A stretch of 25,679 nucleotides of DNA from a virus (IMGVR_UViG_3300036814_001030:1-25679); one strand, 5' to 3'. Counted from the first letter of the stretch, positions 1 through 6,623 are shown. Notes: generated by a model not told the origin, from the sequence alone. A program made the numbers and translations.

Positions 1-285
1 ATCCTCTATACGGTATGGGTAGGCTCCCCATTTACGGGGGCCTATCGACGGCAAGACTTCCGCAGGGAAGAATGCATAAATACCTTGACTTCTACTGCAT
101 ACCCCTCAGAGGCTCAAACAGCCCCTCTAAGCGAATACAGGTGATACCTATGTATTGCTATTGGTAGGGTGCCGAACGTTCCACCTAGACGATATTCGTC
201 TAAGTCGTTGATTCTATTCGCTTATCTACTGGTCCCTGTTTGTGCGCCTTTTACGCGCCTACCTCTACACATCTTAGTACTACGC
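1..285. other. Non-coding upstream region
   Basis: I see no convincing gene here. The longest open frame (starting near 169) has no ribosome-binding site and an unnatural composition. One clear hairpin lies at 20-44: TAGGC and CCCC pair with GGGG and GCCTA around a 6-base loop, with one bulged T. A TTGACT box at 84-89 has no matching -10 box. The text CTTGACTTCTA at 84 recurs near 285, so the stretch may hold repeated control sites for the rightward cluster that follows. Confidence 0.4.
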
Positions 286-314
286 TTGACTTCTATGCTT
301 GACTTCGTCATACT
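286..314 (+). promoter_or_regulatory. Possible sigma-70 promoter for the rightward MoxR/VWA cluster
   Basis: TTGACT at 286-291, a 17-base spacer, and CATACT at 309-314 (four of six matches to TATAAT). A second TTGACTTC lies inside the spacer. Transcription from here would give a 5' leader of roughly 265 bases before the first start codon at 588, covering the structured segment 362-483 and the first hairpin leader. This is a match to consensus only. Confidence 0.35.
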
Positions 315-361
315 TGGCGCTGTTGTATCGGTGTCGGCGCACCTAGAGTTAATTCGCCGGG

Positions 362-483
362 GCGCGGGTTTATCCTGCACCGCTGGGTTGTCGAGGGGAG
401 CGGTCTACTGAGAGTCTCCCCACTGTGTCGAGCGCGGACTGTTTCAAGAGCCGCCTGACCTGAGTACGATTTAAACCCGGCGC
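362..483 (+). ncRNA. Candidate structured RNA closed by a long stem
   Basis: Bases 362-372 (GCGC then GGGTTTA) pair with 472-483 (TAAACCC, a bulged G, then GCGC). This gives an 11-bp closing stem around about 100 bases. Inside, GGGGAG (395-400) pairs with CTCCCC (416-421), and GCGG (434-437) with CCGC (451-454). The result is a multi-branched fold in the 5' leader of the first gene. It matches no riboswitch or ribozyme that I recognise. It could be a cis-regulator, a small RNA, or chance pairing in GC-rich DNA. Confidence 0.3.
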
Positions 484-515
484 ACGAAGTGAAAAACGCC
501 CCGAGTACCCAAAAG

Positions 516-587
516 GTTAATCGCCTTTATCCCACCGCGTGTGGGGTAACACGATGTACCTTTATACCAACTGCGAAGGATCACAAT
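516..587 (+). promoter_or_regulatory. Hairpin leader, copy 1 (before the 313-aa gene)
   Basis: TTATCCCAC (527-535) pairs with GTGGGGTAA (541-549) around a 5-base loop: 9 bp including one T-G wobble. It is preceded by GTTAATCGCCTTTATCCC (516-533), identical to copy 2 at 1531-1548. After the stem come ACACGATGTAC and then CAACTGCGAAGG, whose AAGGA is the ribosome-binding site 7 bases before the ATG at 588. There is no T-run after the stem, so it is not an ordinary terminator. Confidence 0.65.
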
Positions 588-1529
588 ATGAACGTAGAAC
601 AAACTGAACGCGGCACTGTGTTGTCTGAACAGGTAATGCTCGCATCTGTCCACGTCTCACAAGGTAGTAAGAAGGTCCGCGACCTTACTCATGCGTCTAA
701 ACTCGCCGCACAGGAGGATGCTGACAACGATCTGGTCAACGTCACTACCTCCCTCCTTAACAAAGCATTTCCACGCTCTACCAAACTGGCTGGTTTAATC
801 TACGCCGCGCACCGGACCTTGACGTTCCAACTGCCACGCAATGGCGGTGGACAAATGAAAGGGCCGGGCGTGCTGGCGAACAAACTAGCGGAGCGTTATC
901 TCGATGAGATAACTGACCTTATCAACCAATTCGATACCGCCGCCGATGAAGAGTGCGAGGCGTTGCCCGCCTTTGTATCGAAGGAACGTCACCGTCTTGG
1001 TAAGATGTTTGACTTCACTAATTACCCTGACCCGGACACCATGCGCGAGCGTTTTGGCGCGTCTGTTCATCTGGATGGTCTGCCCAAGGTCGAGAGTATA
1101 AGCGCCGGGTCGTACACTCAAAGTCAGCAGAGCATGGCGCAAGAAAAGCAGGACCAGATCGCCGATAGCATGGGCAAGCAAATACTGATCCGACTGCTGG
1201 AACACGTCAGCCACATGGCTAATGTTACCGGCAAAGAGAACGGCAAGGTGTTCAACTCTTTGCTCGGGAATGTTCGGGAATTGGCCGAGGTAATCATCCC
1301 GTGTTGTAACGTCAACAACGACCCCGAACTGACCAAGATCGCGGCAGATCTAAGGAAAGTTCTTGTCTACTCCGATGATCAGATCCGAAACGCCCCGACG
1401 GCGCGACAGCATGTCGCTAAAGAGTCGGCGAAAGTTGCGGCAAAGATTGGCGAGTATGCTAAGGCTCAAGGTGTCACCAAGGCAGACCTCACTGCAACCG
1501 CCCAACAAAAAGCGGCGTCCTACTTCTAA
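588..1529 (+). CDS. Unknown protein of the MoxR/VWA cassette (DUF3150-like placement)
   Basis: A 313-aa soluble, helical-looking protein without signal peptide or membrane segment. An open frame extends upstream to a GTG at 489, but the ATG at 588 is chosen because the hairpin leader lies in between and AAGGA sits 7 bases ahead. I recognise no catalytic motif. Phage and mobile-element cassettes with a MoxR-type ATPase and a VWA protein often carry a third protein of the DUF3150 kind. The early segment with GSKKVRDL and the following helices recall that family, but this is a weak, by-eye resemblance. The shared leader type and the short gap to the ATPase gene suggest co-expression and a joint role, perhaps as the substrate or adaptor of the ATPase. 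A role as a structural protein cannot be excluded. Confidence 0.75.
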   Translation: MNVEQTERGTVLSEQVMLASVHVSQGSKKVRDLTHASKLAAQEDADNDLVNVTTSLLNKAFPRSTKLAGLIYAAHRTLTFQLPRNGGGQMKGPGVLANKLAERYLDEITDLINQFDTAADEECEALPAFVSKERHRLGKMFDFTNYPDPDTMRERFGASVHLDGLPKVESISAGSYTQSQQSMAQEKQDQIADSMGKQILIRLLEHVSHMANVTGKENGKVFNSLLGNVRELAEVIIPCCNVNNDPELTKIAADLRKVLVYSDDQIRNAPTARQHVAKESAKVAAKIGEYAKAQGVTKADLTATAQQKAASYF

Positions 1530-1599
1530 AGTTAATCGCCTTTATCCCCCTTCGGGGGGATAACACGATGTACTTTTATCAACTGCGAAGGTAACAAAA
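1530..1599 (+). promoter_or_regulatory. Hairpin leader, copy 2 (before the MoxR-type ATPase)
   Basis: TTATCCCCC (1542-1550) pairs perfectly with GGGGGATAA (1555-1563) around a TTCG tetraloop. The 18 bases 1531-1548 are identical to copy 1. Where copy 1 has an A-T pair in the stem, this copy has C-G, and the T-G wobble of copy 1 is T-A here. The spacer ACACGATGTAC and CAACTGCGAAGG before the ATG at 1600 are also shared. The leader starts directly at the stop codon of the upstream gene. Confidence 0.7.
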
Positions 1600-2634
1600 A
1601 TGCAAGACAACAACCTTACTGCTGTCCCGATGAATCACTCGCACATGCCGCGCATGATTCAAAAACACATGGAAACGAAGGTGCCTATGTTTATCTGGTC
1701 ACCCCCCGGATGCGGCAAGACCGCCATTGTTGAGGCGATCTGTGAGCAATTCGGTTGGCGGCTTATCGACCTGCGTCTAGCACAGATGGATACGGTGGAC
1801 GTTCGAGGTATCCCCTTTATCTTTGAAGGGCGCACCTACTACGCCGCACCCGGAGCATTACCCCCGGAAGATGGTAGTTGGGGGCCGTGCATTATTTTCC
1901 TCGACGAGTACATGCAAGCAAGGCAGGACGTGGCCGCTGTGTCCGGGCAACTGGTCAACGAGCGCCGCTTGGGCGACTACCATCTGCCCGATAATGTCCT
2001 AATCATGGCCGCATCTAACCGGGCGGGTGATCGCGCCGCATCTGGCCGTATGCCTACTCAGATCGCTAACCGATTCTTACATTATGAATTGGTCGTGCGT
2101 CCGACTGAGTGGTGCGACTGGGCAACAGCGAACGGTATCGATGACCGCGTCGTTGCGTTCATTCGTTTCCGTCCGGAACTGGTGTATCAATTCGATCCGA
2201 AGGCAACAGCCCCGGCCTACCCCACATTAAGAACTTGGGAGAAGGTCAGTACCATGATCAAGGGCGAGGCATCTAGCGACGTTGAATACATTCGCCGCGT
2301 CACCTATGCCGCAGTTGGCGAGGGTGCTGGCGCTGAGTTCGTCGGGTTCGTCACCGCTCTGGAAAATCTTCCAGACATTGACGCGATCATCGCCGACCCC
2401 GATGCTCACGATGATCCAGAACGCCCGGACCTGCGTTTTGCAGTCGCCGCCGCTTTGGGTCGCCGAGCGGATCAAGGTAACGTGGAATCGATCTGGTCTT
2501 ATCTGCTCAAGTTGCCCGCCGAATGGCAAGTACTCTGGAGTAAGGACGTGGTGTCTCTGGGAGATTTCGATCTAACCCAGCACCCCGTTTACAATGAAAT
2601 CATATCCTTACACCGGGATATTCTCACAGCATAG
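1600..2634 (+). CDS. MoxR-family AAA+ ATPase
   Basis: A 344-aa AAA+ ATPase. Walker A is SPPGCGKT at residues 34-41. The segment DLRLAQMDTVDVRGIP follows, typical of the MoxR/COG0714 group. Walker B is IIFLDEY near residue 105, sensor 1 is the Asn of MAASNR, and ANRF holds the probable arginine finger. MoxR ATPases act as chaperones that remodel or insert cofactors into partner proteins, usually with a von Willebrand factor A (VWA) partner; such a partner is the next gene, 76 bases downstream. The protein has no signal peptide, so it is cytoplasmic. The start ATG has GAAGG 9 bases ahead. CobS, the cobaltochelatase ATPase found in some marine phages, is related, but nothing here is specific to cobalamin synthesis. 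Family assignment is firm; the biological role is unknown. Confidence 0.9.
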   Translation: MQDNNLTAVPMNHSHMPRMIQKHMETKVPMFIWSPPGCGKTAIVEAICEQFGWRLIDLRLAQMDTVDVRGIPFIFEGRTYYAAPGALPPEDGSWGPCIIFLDEYMQARQDVAAVSGQLVNERRLGDYHLPDNVLIMAASNRAGDRAASGRMPTQIANRFLHYELVVRPTEWCDWATANGIDDRVVAFIRFRPELVYQFDPKATAPAYPTLRTWEKVSTMIKGEASSDVEYIRRVTYAAVGEGAGAEFVGFVTALENLPDIDAIIADPDAHDDPERPDLRFAVAAALGRRADQGNVESIWSYLLKLPAEWQVLWSKDVVSLGDFDLTQHPVYNEIISLHRDILTA

Positions 2635-2710
2635 GGCGCATTGCCTCATAACCCCGCCGAGGGGTTATGCACAATACATCCTACTATCAACAAACTGCGA
2701 AGGTACAAAA
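2635..2710 (+). promoter_or_regulatory. Hairpin leader, copy 3 (before the VWA protein)
   Basis: CATAACCCC (2647-2655) pairs perfectly with GGGGTTATG (2661-2669) around a 5-base loop. The stem is again 9 bp but its sequence differs from copies 1 and 2, so pairing is kept while sequence changes. The downstream part, ATCAACAAACTGCGAAGGTACAAAAATG when read in pieces, keeps the CTGCGAAGG ribosome-binding block. The ATG is at 2711. There is no T-run after the stem. Confidence 0.65.
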
Positions 2711-3922
2711 ATGCAAGAAGAACGTCTACGAAGACGGTTAACCCGTCTAGTTTTGAAACGCCCATTTGTTGGAAGTCTCGCGCTGAGAATGCCGTTAGTG
2801 CTGGACAACACACAGCCCACCGCCTACACCGATACTAAGGTAATAGGGTTCAACGAACACTTTATCGCAGGGTTAACCGATCCTGAGTGTGACATGTTGC
2901 TCATGCACGAAGTCTTCCACGTCGTTCTTAAGCACGCATTCCGACGTGAGGGGCGTGATCATACCAACTGGAATGTCGCTGGTGATCATGTCATCAATCT
3001 TATGTTGGTTGAGGACGGCATGACCATGCCCGAGTGCGGGCTGTTCGATAAGAAGTACGCGGGCTGGACAACTGACCGCGTGTATGCCGATGTAAATAAA
3101 ATCGACAACCAGCCCGAAGGTGATCAGCCCGAAGGTGATCAGCCGGGGGACGGCGGCCAACCATCAAGTACTTCGGAGTACGGTCCCGGTGATGTCCCAT
3201 CATACGAGGAGGCCATGCGTGACGGCACCTTCGGCGAAGTGCGCGACTGCCCTGTAAACGAAGAGGGGCTGGCTGATCTCGAACAGGAGATGGAATGGGA
3301 AGCCGCCATTGTCATAGCGTCAGCGCAGGAAAAAAGCCGGGGTACTATGCCCGGTTACTGGCAGTCGATGATCGATCAGCGCAACCAGACGCATATAGAC
3401 TGGACCGAGGCACTCGCCAACTTTCTATCAGATGCTGGCAACAACATCACCTCAACATGGGCGCGTGCTAACCGGCGCTTTATTGGCGGCGGTGACTACT
3501 TCCCATCGATCAAGCGAGAAGGTATCGAGCATCTGGTCATCGCAGTCGATACGTCCGGGTCGGTGTCAGATCCGGAGTTAAAGCAATTCCTCTCCGAGGC
3601 GATGGAGATCGCGGGGCTGTTCAATCCCAAGGTGACCTTCCTGCCCTGCGACACGCGACTAGGCGACGTGCAGACTTTCGAGGCTGGCGAGTACCCTGAT
3701 GAAATAACCGGCTGGTCTACCAAGGGTCGCGGTGGTACATATTTTGAGCCACCGTTCGACTATGTCGAGAATGTCATGGAAGACGTGCCGACCGCCATGA
3801 TCTACTTTACAGATGGGGAGGCTAACTTCCCCCCGGAGCCAGACTATCCGGTACTCTGGGGTATCTCACACATGGGCGACACACCAGCGCCTTGGGGAAC
3901 ATCGATCGAAGTGGTCCTATAG
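2711..3922 (+). CDS. Metallopeptidase-like / VWA-like protein (DUF2201 type), MoxR partner
   Basis: A 403-aa two-domain protein. The N-terminal half carries HEVFHVVLKH at residues 66-75, a zinc HExxH motif with a further His five residues on, as in the putative metallopeptidase domain paired with VWA-like domains (DUF2201). A low-complexity linker follows with repeated QPEGD. The C-terminal half is a VWA-like domain with a MIDAS-type DTSGS, a GRGGTYF loop and a YFTDGEAN motif, ending in VLWGIS. Such proteins are typical partners of MoxR ATPases, and the ATPase gene lies just upstream. The VWA domain probably binds a metal ion and a target protein; whether the peptidase site is active is unknown. 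The frame is open from 2594, but the ATG at 2711 follows the leader and the GAAGG site. Recognition of both domains is solid. Confidence 0.88.
   Translation: MQEERLRRRLTRLVLKRPFVGSLALRMPLVLDNTQPTAYTDTKVIGFNEHFIAGLTDPECDMLLMHEVFHVVLKHAFRREGRDHTNWNVAGDHVINLMLVEDGMTMPECGLFDKKYAGWTTDRVYADVNKIDNQPEGDQPEGDQPGDGGQPSSTSEYGPGDVPSYEEAMRDGTFGEVRDCPVNEEGLADLEQEMEWEAAIVIASAQEKSRGTMPGYWQSMIDQRNQTHIDWTEALANFLSDAGNNITSTWARANRRFIGGGDYFPSIKREGIEHLVIAVDTSGSVSDPELKQFLSEAMEIAGLFNPKVTFLPCDTRLGDVQTFEAGEYPDEITGWSTKGRGGTYFEPPFDYVENVMEDVPTAMIYFTDGEANFPPEPDYPVLWGISHMGDTPAPWGTSIEVVL
3110..3150 (+). repeat. 15-bp tandem repeat coding for a QPEGD linker
   Basis: CAGCCCGAAGGTGAT occurs at 3110-3124 and again at 3125-3139, followed by a decayed third copy. 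It encodes the flexible acidic linker between the metallopeptidase-like and VWA-like domains, so copy number could vary without shifting the frame. Confidence 0.75.
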
Positions 3923-4005
3923 TTCTTCGCAGAACGTCGCGCCCTCCCGACGATAAAATTGGGGGGCACTATCACTACTCACTATCACAAAATCGGAGCC
4001 GCAAA
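3922..4005 (+). promoter_or_regulatory. Structured leader of a different type (before the 245-aa gene)
   Basis: There are two stems: GTTCT (3922-3926) with AGAAC (3931-3935) around TCGC, and GCCCTCC (3941-3947) with GGGGGGC (3961-3967) around a 13-base loop. The spacer ACTATCACTACTCACTATCAC resembles the region after the stems in the other leaders only loosely, and the CTGCGAAGG block is missing. The ribosome-binding site is GGAG at 3994-3997, 8 bases before the ATG at 4006. Confidence 0.4.
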
Positions 4006-4743
4006 ATGAGACACAGCAAGAGATCCGGTAACATAGCGCGGGCGTCACTGCTGGTATACCCATGCCCAGACGCTCACAACGAGTTGACCACACCCTCCTC
4101 CTTCAACTTCACAGCCAGACTAGCGAGAGGCGGGGAAAGGACCACAAGGCTACAAGTAGATAACCTCAAATTTCAATTGCACCAGCACGGACAGTCCCAA
4201 CGGCTCGACGGGGAGTACGTCGCACGCACGGGTTTAGAAAGCCCCGCGTATGTAATGATTGGCGACACGGCTGTAAAAACTTTCCCCCTGTCGGTAGGCC
4301 GGGAGGGGTGGATGAATAACTTCGCCACGGTGGCGCTCGATATTCATAAAATTCGCACAGTTAATCAAAAACTCGCGAAACTCTACAGCGTAATCTTAGA
4401 GAAGAAATTATGCCTCAATCTCAAATGGGTTAACTTCGTTGAGTCATTCGCCATAGAGGAGTGCCGCGTTCTCTCCGGGAAAGATGGAATCGCTAATCAT
4501 AGAACGGCGCTCTTCTCAATCCATGATCTTTTTAGGAACTCTCAATTACCGCTCGAAGGAGCCGACAAACTTATAAAATTTTGCGACTACCTGACACCCC
4601 ATGCCAAGAACTTTGAAGTAACCGGGAAAGGTTACTACTGCGATAGGCTCCAAGAACGAGACTGGGCATTAAGCGGGGGGCGGACGCTGGCGGTATTCAC
4701 AGGAGGTCTTCCCGGTGCCGCAGGGATATGGACATGCCGATGA
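4006..4743 (+). CDS. Hypothetical protein, 245 aa
   Basis: I do not recognise this protein. It begins with a basic stretch (MRHSKRSGN). A middle region, with FNFTARLARGG and LQVDNLKFQLHQHG, looks like beta strands, and a helical part with several Cys and Trp follows. There is no signal peptide or membrane segment. The ATG at 4006 is preferred over the upstream in-frame start at 3892 because the latter would overlap the VWA gene and include the leader. The stop TGA at 4741 overlaps an ATG of the next gene (ATGA), so the two are probably translated in series. Confidence 0.65.
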   Translation: MRHSKRSGNIARASLLVYPCPDAHNELTTPSSFNFTARLARGGERTTRLQVDNLKFQLHQHGQSQRLDGEYVARTGLESPAYVMIGDTAVKTFPLSVGREGWMNNFATVALDIHKIRTVNQKLAKLYSVILEKKLCLNLKWVNFVESFAIEECRVLSGKDGIANHRTALFSIHDLFRNSQLPLEGADKLIKFCDYLTPHAKNFEVTGKGYYCDRLQERDWALSGGRTLAVFTGGLPGAAGIWTCR

Positions 4744-5033
4744 CAATCACGGAAGAAATGTTAAGCGACCTTGAGGCCGCAACTGCACACATGGACGCAA
4801 TCGGCCAAAGCCCTCCCGGCGTTCAATTTTCGGTGATGATCCTATCTGCAATCTTTCTTCAATTGGGCGCAAACAAATCTCTGCACGCTAACGACGCAGT
4901 ACCCCTAGAGAAAATATTTAAGAGCGGCCTAGTCGTGGCTAATGCAATGATTGCCGAAGGCGTCCTCTCATTCGAGGAAAGCGATGACGATACAGACATC
5001 GCAGTCTACGGAAACACCAACACTCTACATTAG
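4734..5033 (+). CDS. Hypothetical acidic small protein, about 99 aa
   Basis: A small helical, acidic protein with no motif that I recognise. Three in-frame ATGs (4728, 4734, 4740) lie at the end of the upstream gene. ATG 4734 is preferred because AGGG at 4722-4725 sits 8 bases ahead. ATG 4740 would give an exact ATGA overlap with the upstream stop. The C-terminus is rich in Asp and Glu (EESDDDTD). Confidence 0.6.
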   Translation: MPMTITEEMLSDLEAATAHMDAIGQSPPGVQFSVMILSAIFLQLGANKSLHANDAVPLEKIFKSGLVVANAMIAEGVLSFEESDDDTDIAVYGNTNTLH

Positions 5034-5042
5034 GAGATTTAT

Positions 5043-5099
5043 ATGGAAGCGTTATGTTTGATCATGCTAGTAGCCGCAATATTTGTCTTTGGGGTATAG
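5043..5099 (+). CDS. Possible 18-aa hydrophobic membrane peptide
   Basis: MEALCLIMLVAAIFVFGV, almost wholly hydrophobic, could span the membrane once. AGGAG overlapping the stop of the upstream gene lies 6-7 bases before the ATG, and the next gene starts 5 bases after this stop. Tight packing and a good ribosome-binding site favour a real micro-gene, but 18 codons is too short for certainty. It might instead be a leader peptide for the following gene. Confidence 0.4.
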   Translation: MEALCLIMLVAAIFVFGV

Positions 5100-5103
5100 G
5101 GAT

Positions 5104-5352
5104 ATGGATAAAACTCCCACCAAGATCTATATGGCATCGTCGTTCGCCCACTACAAATCTGGCACCGATCTGCTAGAGGTTATGTCATGGGTTCGCGATA
5201 TGGACATCCTCTGCTTTGGGAAGTACGCCCCGAAATCTCGCGCCAAACGTAGGAAGGTGCGCGATTATCAAATAAAAATGACGGTCGAGTACCGCACCAA
5301 TACCCTCTTTGATGAGGGGGAAATCACGCACATCGACTATGTGAATTATTAG
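5104..5352 (+). CDS. Hypothetical protein, 82 aa
   Basis: A basic small protein (KSRAKRRKVRDYQIK in the middle) ending in an acidic, aromatic tail. It has no recognised domain. The ATG at 5104 follows TAGGGAT; an in-frame TTG at 5083 would overlap the small peptide frame and lacks a ribosome-binding site. It belongs to the run of small genes between the MoxR/VWA cassette and the ribbon-helix-helix genes. Confidence 0.6.
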   Translation: MDKTPTKIYMASSFAHYKSGTDLLEVMSWVRDMDILCFGKYAPKSRAKRRKVRDYQIKMTVEYRTNTLFDEGEITHIDYVNY

Positions 5353-5431
5353 AAGATCCATCGACCATGCGCCTTCAAGCGAGGGCGCATTACGATGCAA
5401 CTTCGCATCAACAACTTGGAAGGAAACTAAG
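5353..5431 (+). promoter_or_regulatory. Hairpin leader, copy 4 (before the first RHH-like gene)
   Basis: ATGCGCCTT (5367-5375) pairs with AGGGCGCAT (5382-5390): again 9 bp, with one wobble, around a 6-base loop. The text TACGATGCAACTT and CATCAACAACTTGGAAGG follows, which lines up with the spacer and ribosome-binding block of copies 1-3, although the last part is CTTGGAAGG rather than CTGCGAAGG. The ATG is at 5432. The stem sequence is unrelated to the other copies while stem length and position are kept. Confidence 0.55.
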
Positions 5432-5725
5432 ATGAGAACAGGACGACCTAGAACTCAACCCCCAATCACCACACGATCATTAACGGTAAAGAACGACACC
5501 GCCCTAAAACTCTCGACGTTGCAAAAGGAATTAACAGAGATCTATGGGCATCATGTGTCATTCGCTGATGTAGTTGAGCAATTGATTCAAAATTGCACCC
5601 GACAAACATCCAGCCGACATTGGAAGTGGGAGATACAGAAGAATCCCATCTCCCGCAAAGTCATGTCAAAGATCGACGTTGAGGCGCTTCGGAACGACTG
5701 GAAAAATCGCAACACACCCTTCTAA
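5432..5725 (+). CDS. Ribbon-helix-helix-like small protein, 97 aa
   Basis: After a Pro/Thr-rich start, residues about 14-50 read TTRSLTVKNDTALKL, then a helix, then SFADVVEQLIQN. This is the strand-helix-turn-helix pattern of MetJ/Arc-type DNA-binding proteins (RHH). The C-terminal part is basic and has Trp residues. GGAAGGA is 7 bases before the ATG. The next gene is also RHH-like, so the pair may be regulators of this cluster or of the host. The fold is inferred by eye; no toxin partner is seen. Confidence 0.6.
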   Translation: MRTGRPRTQPPITTRSLTVKNDTALKLSTLQKELTEIYGHHVSFADVVEQLIQNCTRQTSSRHWKWEIQKNPISRKVMSKIDVEALRNDWKNRNTPF

Positions 5726-5738
5726 CCACAGCATAAAC

Positions 5739-5779
5739 TTGAGGAGACCAACCTTATGTTTGAGGAGACCAACCTTATG
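5739..5779 (+). repeat. Tandem duplication of a ribosome-binding site plus start codon
   Basis: TTGAGGAGACCAACCTTATG occurs at 5739-5758 and again at 5760-5779, identical over 20 bases with a 21-base period. Each copy holds GAGGAG 9 bases before an ATG. Because 21 is a multiple of three, both ATGs are in the same frame. Confidence 0.9.
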
Positions 5780-5992
5780 CACGATACGGTAATGACGTTA
5801 AGGATATCCAAGAGGCTATCTGCCAACCTAACCACCACAGCGTCCGATATTGGATGGACAAAGAGCGACTTGATCAGGTTCAGCCTCGAAACGATACTGC
5901 GCGACCCAGTAGTCTCCAAACTCGCCGATCTACAGAAGGATAAAATCGAACTAACCGCTCTAGGATTACGCCGGGTCGATACACAGCCCTAA
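5756..5992 (+). CDS. CopG/Arc-type ribbon-helix-helix protein
   Basis: A 78-aa protein (71 aa from the second start at 5777). The segment TVMTLRISKRLSANLTTTAS gives the beta strand and first helix, and DIGWTKSDLIRFSLETILRD gives the turn and second helix. This is a typical RHH DNA-binding fold, used as a dimer or higher oligomer. Two equally good starts exist because the ribosome-binding site and ATG are duplicated, so the protein may be made with and without the extra MFEETNL. An intrinsic terminator follows 11 bases after the stop, making this the last gene of the rightward cluster. A role as transcriptional repressor or antitoxin is inferred from the family. Confidence 0.7.
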   Translation: MFEETNLMHDTVMTLRISKRLSANLTTTASDIGWTKSDLIRFSLETILRDPVVSKLADLQKDKIELTALGLRRVDTQP

Positions 5993-6003
5993 ATAACTTA
6001 ATC

Positions 6004-6045
6004 ACCCCGATACTCAGGTAACTCTGGGTGTCGGGGTTTTTTTTT
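6004..6045 (+). terminator. Intrinsic terminator of the rightward cluster
   Basis: ACCCCGA (6004-6010) pairs with TCGGGGT (6031-6037), extended by partial pairing of TACTCAG with CTGGGTG. A run of nine T follows (6037-6045). On the other strand no T-run follows, so it acts rightward only. It separates this cluster from the leftward cluster ending at 6129. Confidence 0.9.
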
Positions 6046-6128
6046 GAGCGTAAGAAATGTTATGTTTTTTAATAAGAAATCTTATCTCTGGCTGCACCAC
6101 ATTTTTTTTGACACCCTCTCCACAAGTA

Positions 6129-6437
6129 CTACGAGGGAAGGGAGATGCTATTCCCGCAACCACATTTTGCTGTCCCTTCAGCAGGATTAACAAGGAACGC
6201 CTTGGAAAAGCCCTCATCTTGATAATCCAATTCCCCTCCGGACAGGTATAACTGTGCCGTTTCATCAGCAAAGCGCACATTACCAGCCACAACCAACTCC
6301 TTCGAGGCGCTCACAGTGGCCTTATCCAGCGTGACAATCAGTCCATTACACCCGCCGCCACGCAACCCAATCTCCAGACACTCGCCATCGCCCAACATAG
6401 AATCCAATTGGCCTTTTGCTTTTTCGGTAATAACCAC
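6129..6437 (-). CDS. IscA/HesB-type Fe-S cluster carrier protein
   Basis: A 102-aa protein of the A-type carrier family (IscA, SufA, ErpA), which holds an iron-sulfur cluster and passes it to apo-proteins. The three conserved cysteines are present: Cys30 in GGGCNG and Cys92/Cys94 in CGCGNS, with GGELDYQDEGF and the NP motif between them. The length matches the family (about 105-120 aa). The start is GTG at 6437 with GGGGAG 9 bases ahead. It is the last gene of the leftward cluster, downstream of the heptose kinase but separated by 239 bases with operator-like repeats, so it may have its own promoter. Phages do carry such genes as auxiliary metabolic genes; a role in supplying a phage or host Fe-S enzyme during infection is inferred. 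Confidence 0.9.
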   Translation of the reverse strand: MVITEKAKGQLDSMLGDGECLEIGLRGGGCNGLIVTLDKATVSASKELVVAGNVRFADETAQLYLSGGELDYQDEGFSKAFLVNPAEGTAKCGCGNSISLPS

Positions 6438-6522
6438 TGAACTCTGCTCCCCTATTTGCAGGTTGTGTTTTCAGTTTCGACCCCACCTACCAAGTACTTG
6501 AGAGGAATAATCAAAATTTAGG

Positions 6523-6567
6523 CTGCCGCGATGTAAATCGCGCCAGCATCCCGATTGTTACTGTCAA
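6523..6567 (-). promoter_or_regulatory. Operator-like inverted repeat near a TTGACA box, upstream of the IscA gene
   Basis: Arms CTGCCGCGAT (6523-6532) and ATCGCGCCAG (6537-6546) are complementary except for one central mismatch, around GTAA. On the minus strand a TTGACA (TGTCAA at 6562-6567) lies 15 bases upstream of the repeat, so the repeat would cover the -10 and start region of a promoter. No good -10 box is visible. It may be a repressor site or an RNA hairpin in the leader. Confidence 0.35.
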
Positions 6568-6623
6568 GAAGTTAGCAAGAAGGGTGCATTTCATGTGGTC
6601 TTGTGTGCGGGCCGGAGAAATAA

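Noticed and set aside
169-411. An 80-codon open frame in the left non-coding region
   Set aside because: No ribosome-binding site, unnatural composition with many Leu and Arg runs, and it crosses the stem arm at 362-372.
489-587. Upstream GTG start extending the first gene by 33 codons
   Set aside because: The extension is the hairpin leader shared with other genes; the ATG at 588 has a clear ribosome-binding site.
516-2669. Leader hairpins read as intrinsic terminators
   Set aside because: None is followed by a T-run and each is followed by a conserved ribosome-binding block.
1600-3922. Cobaltochelatase subunits CobS and CobT
   Set aside because: The ATPase and VWA protein fit the general MoxR pair better; the HExxH domain is not part of CobT, and no cobalamin gene is nearby.
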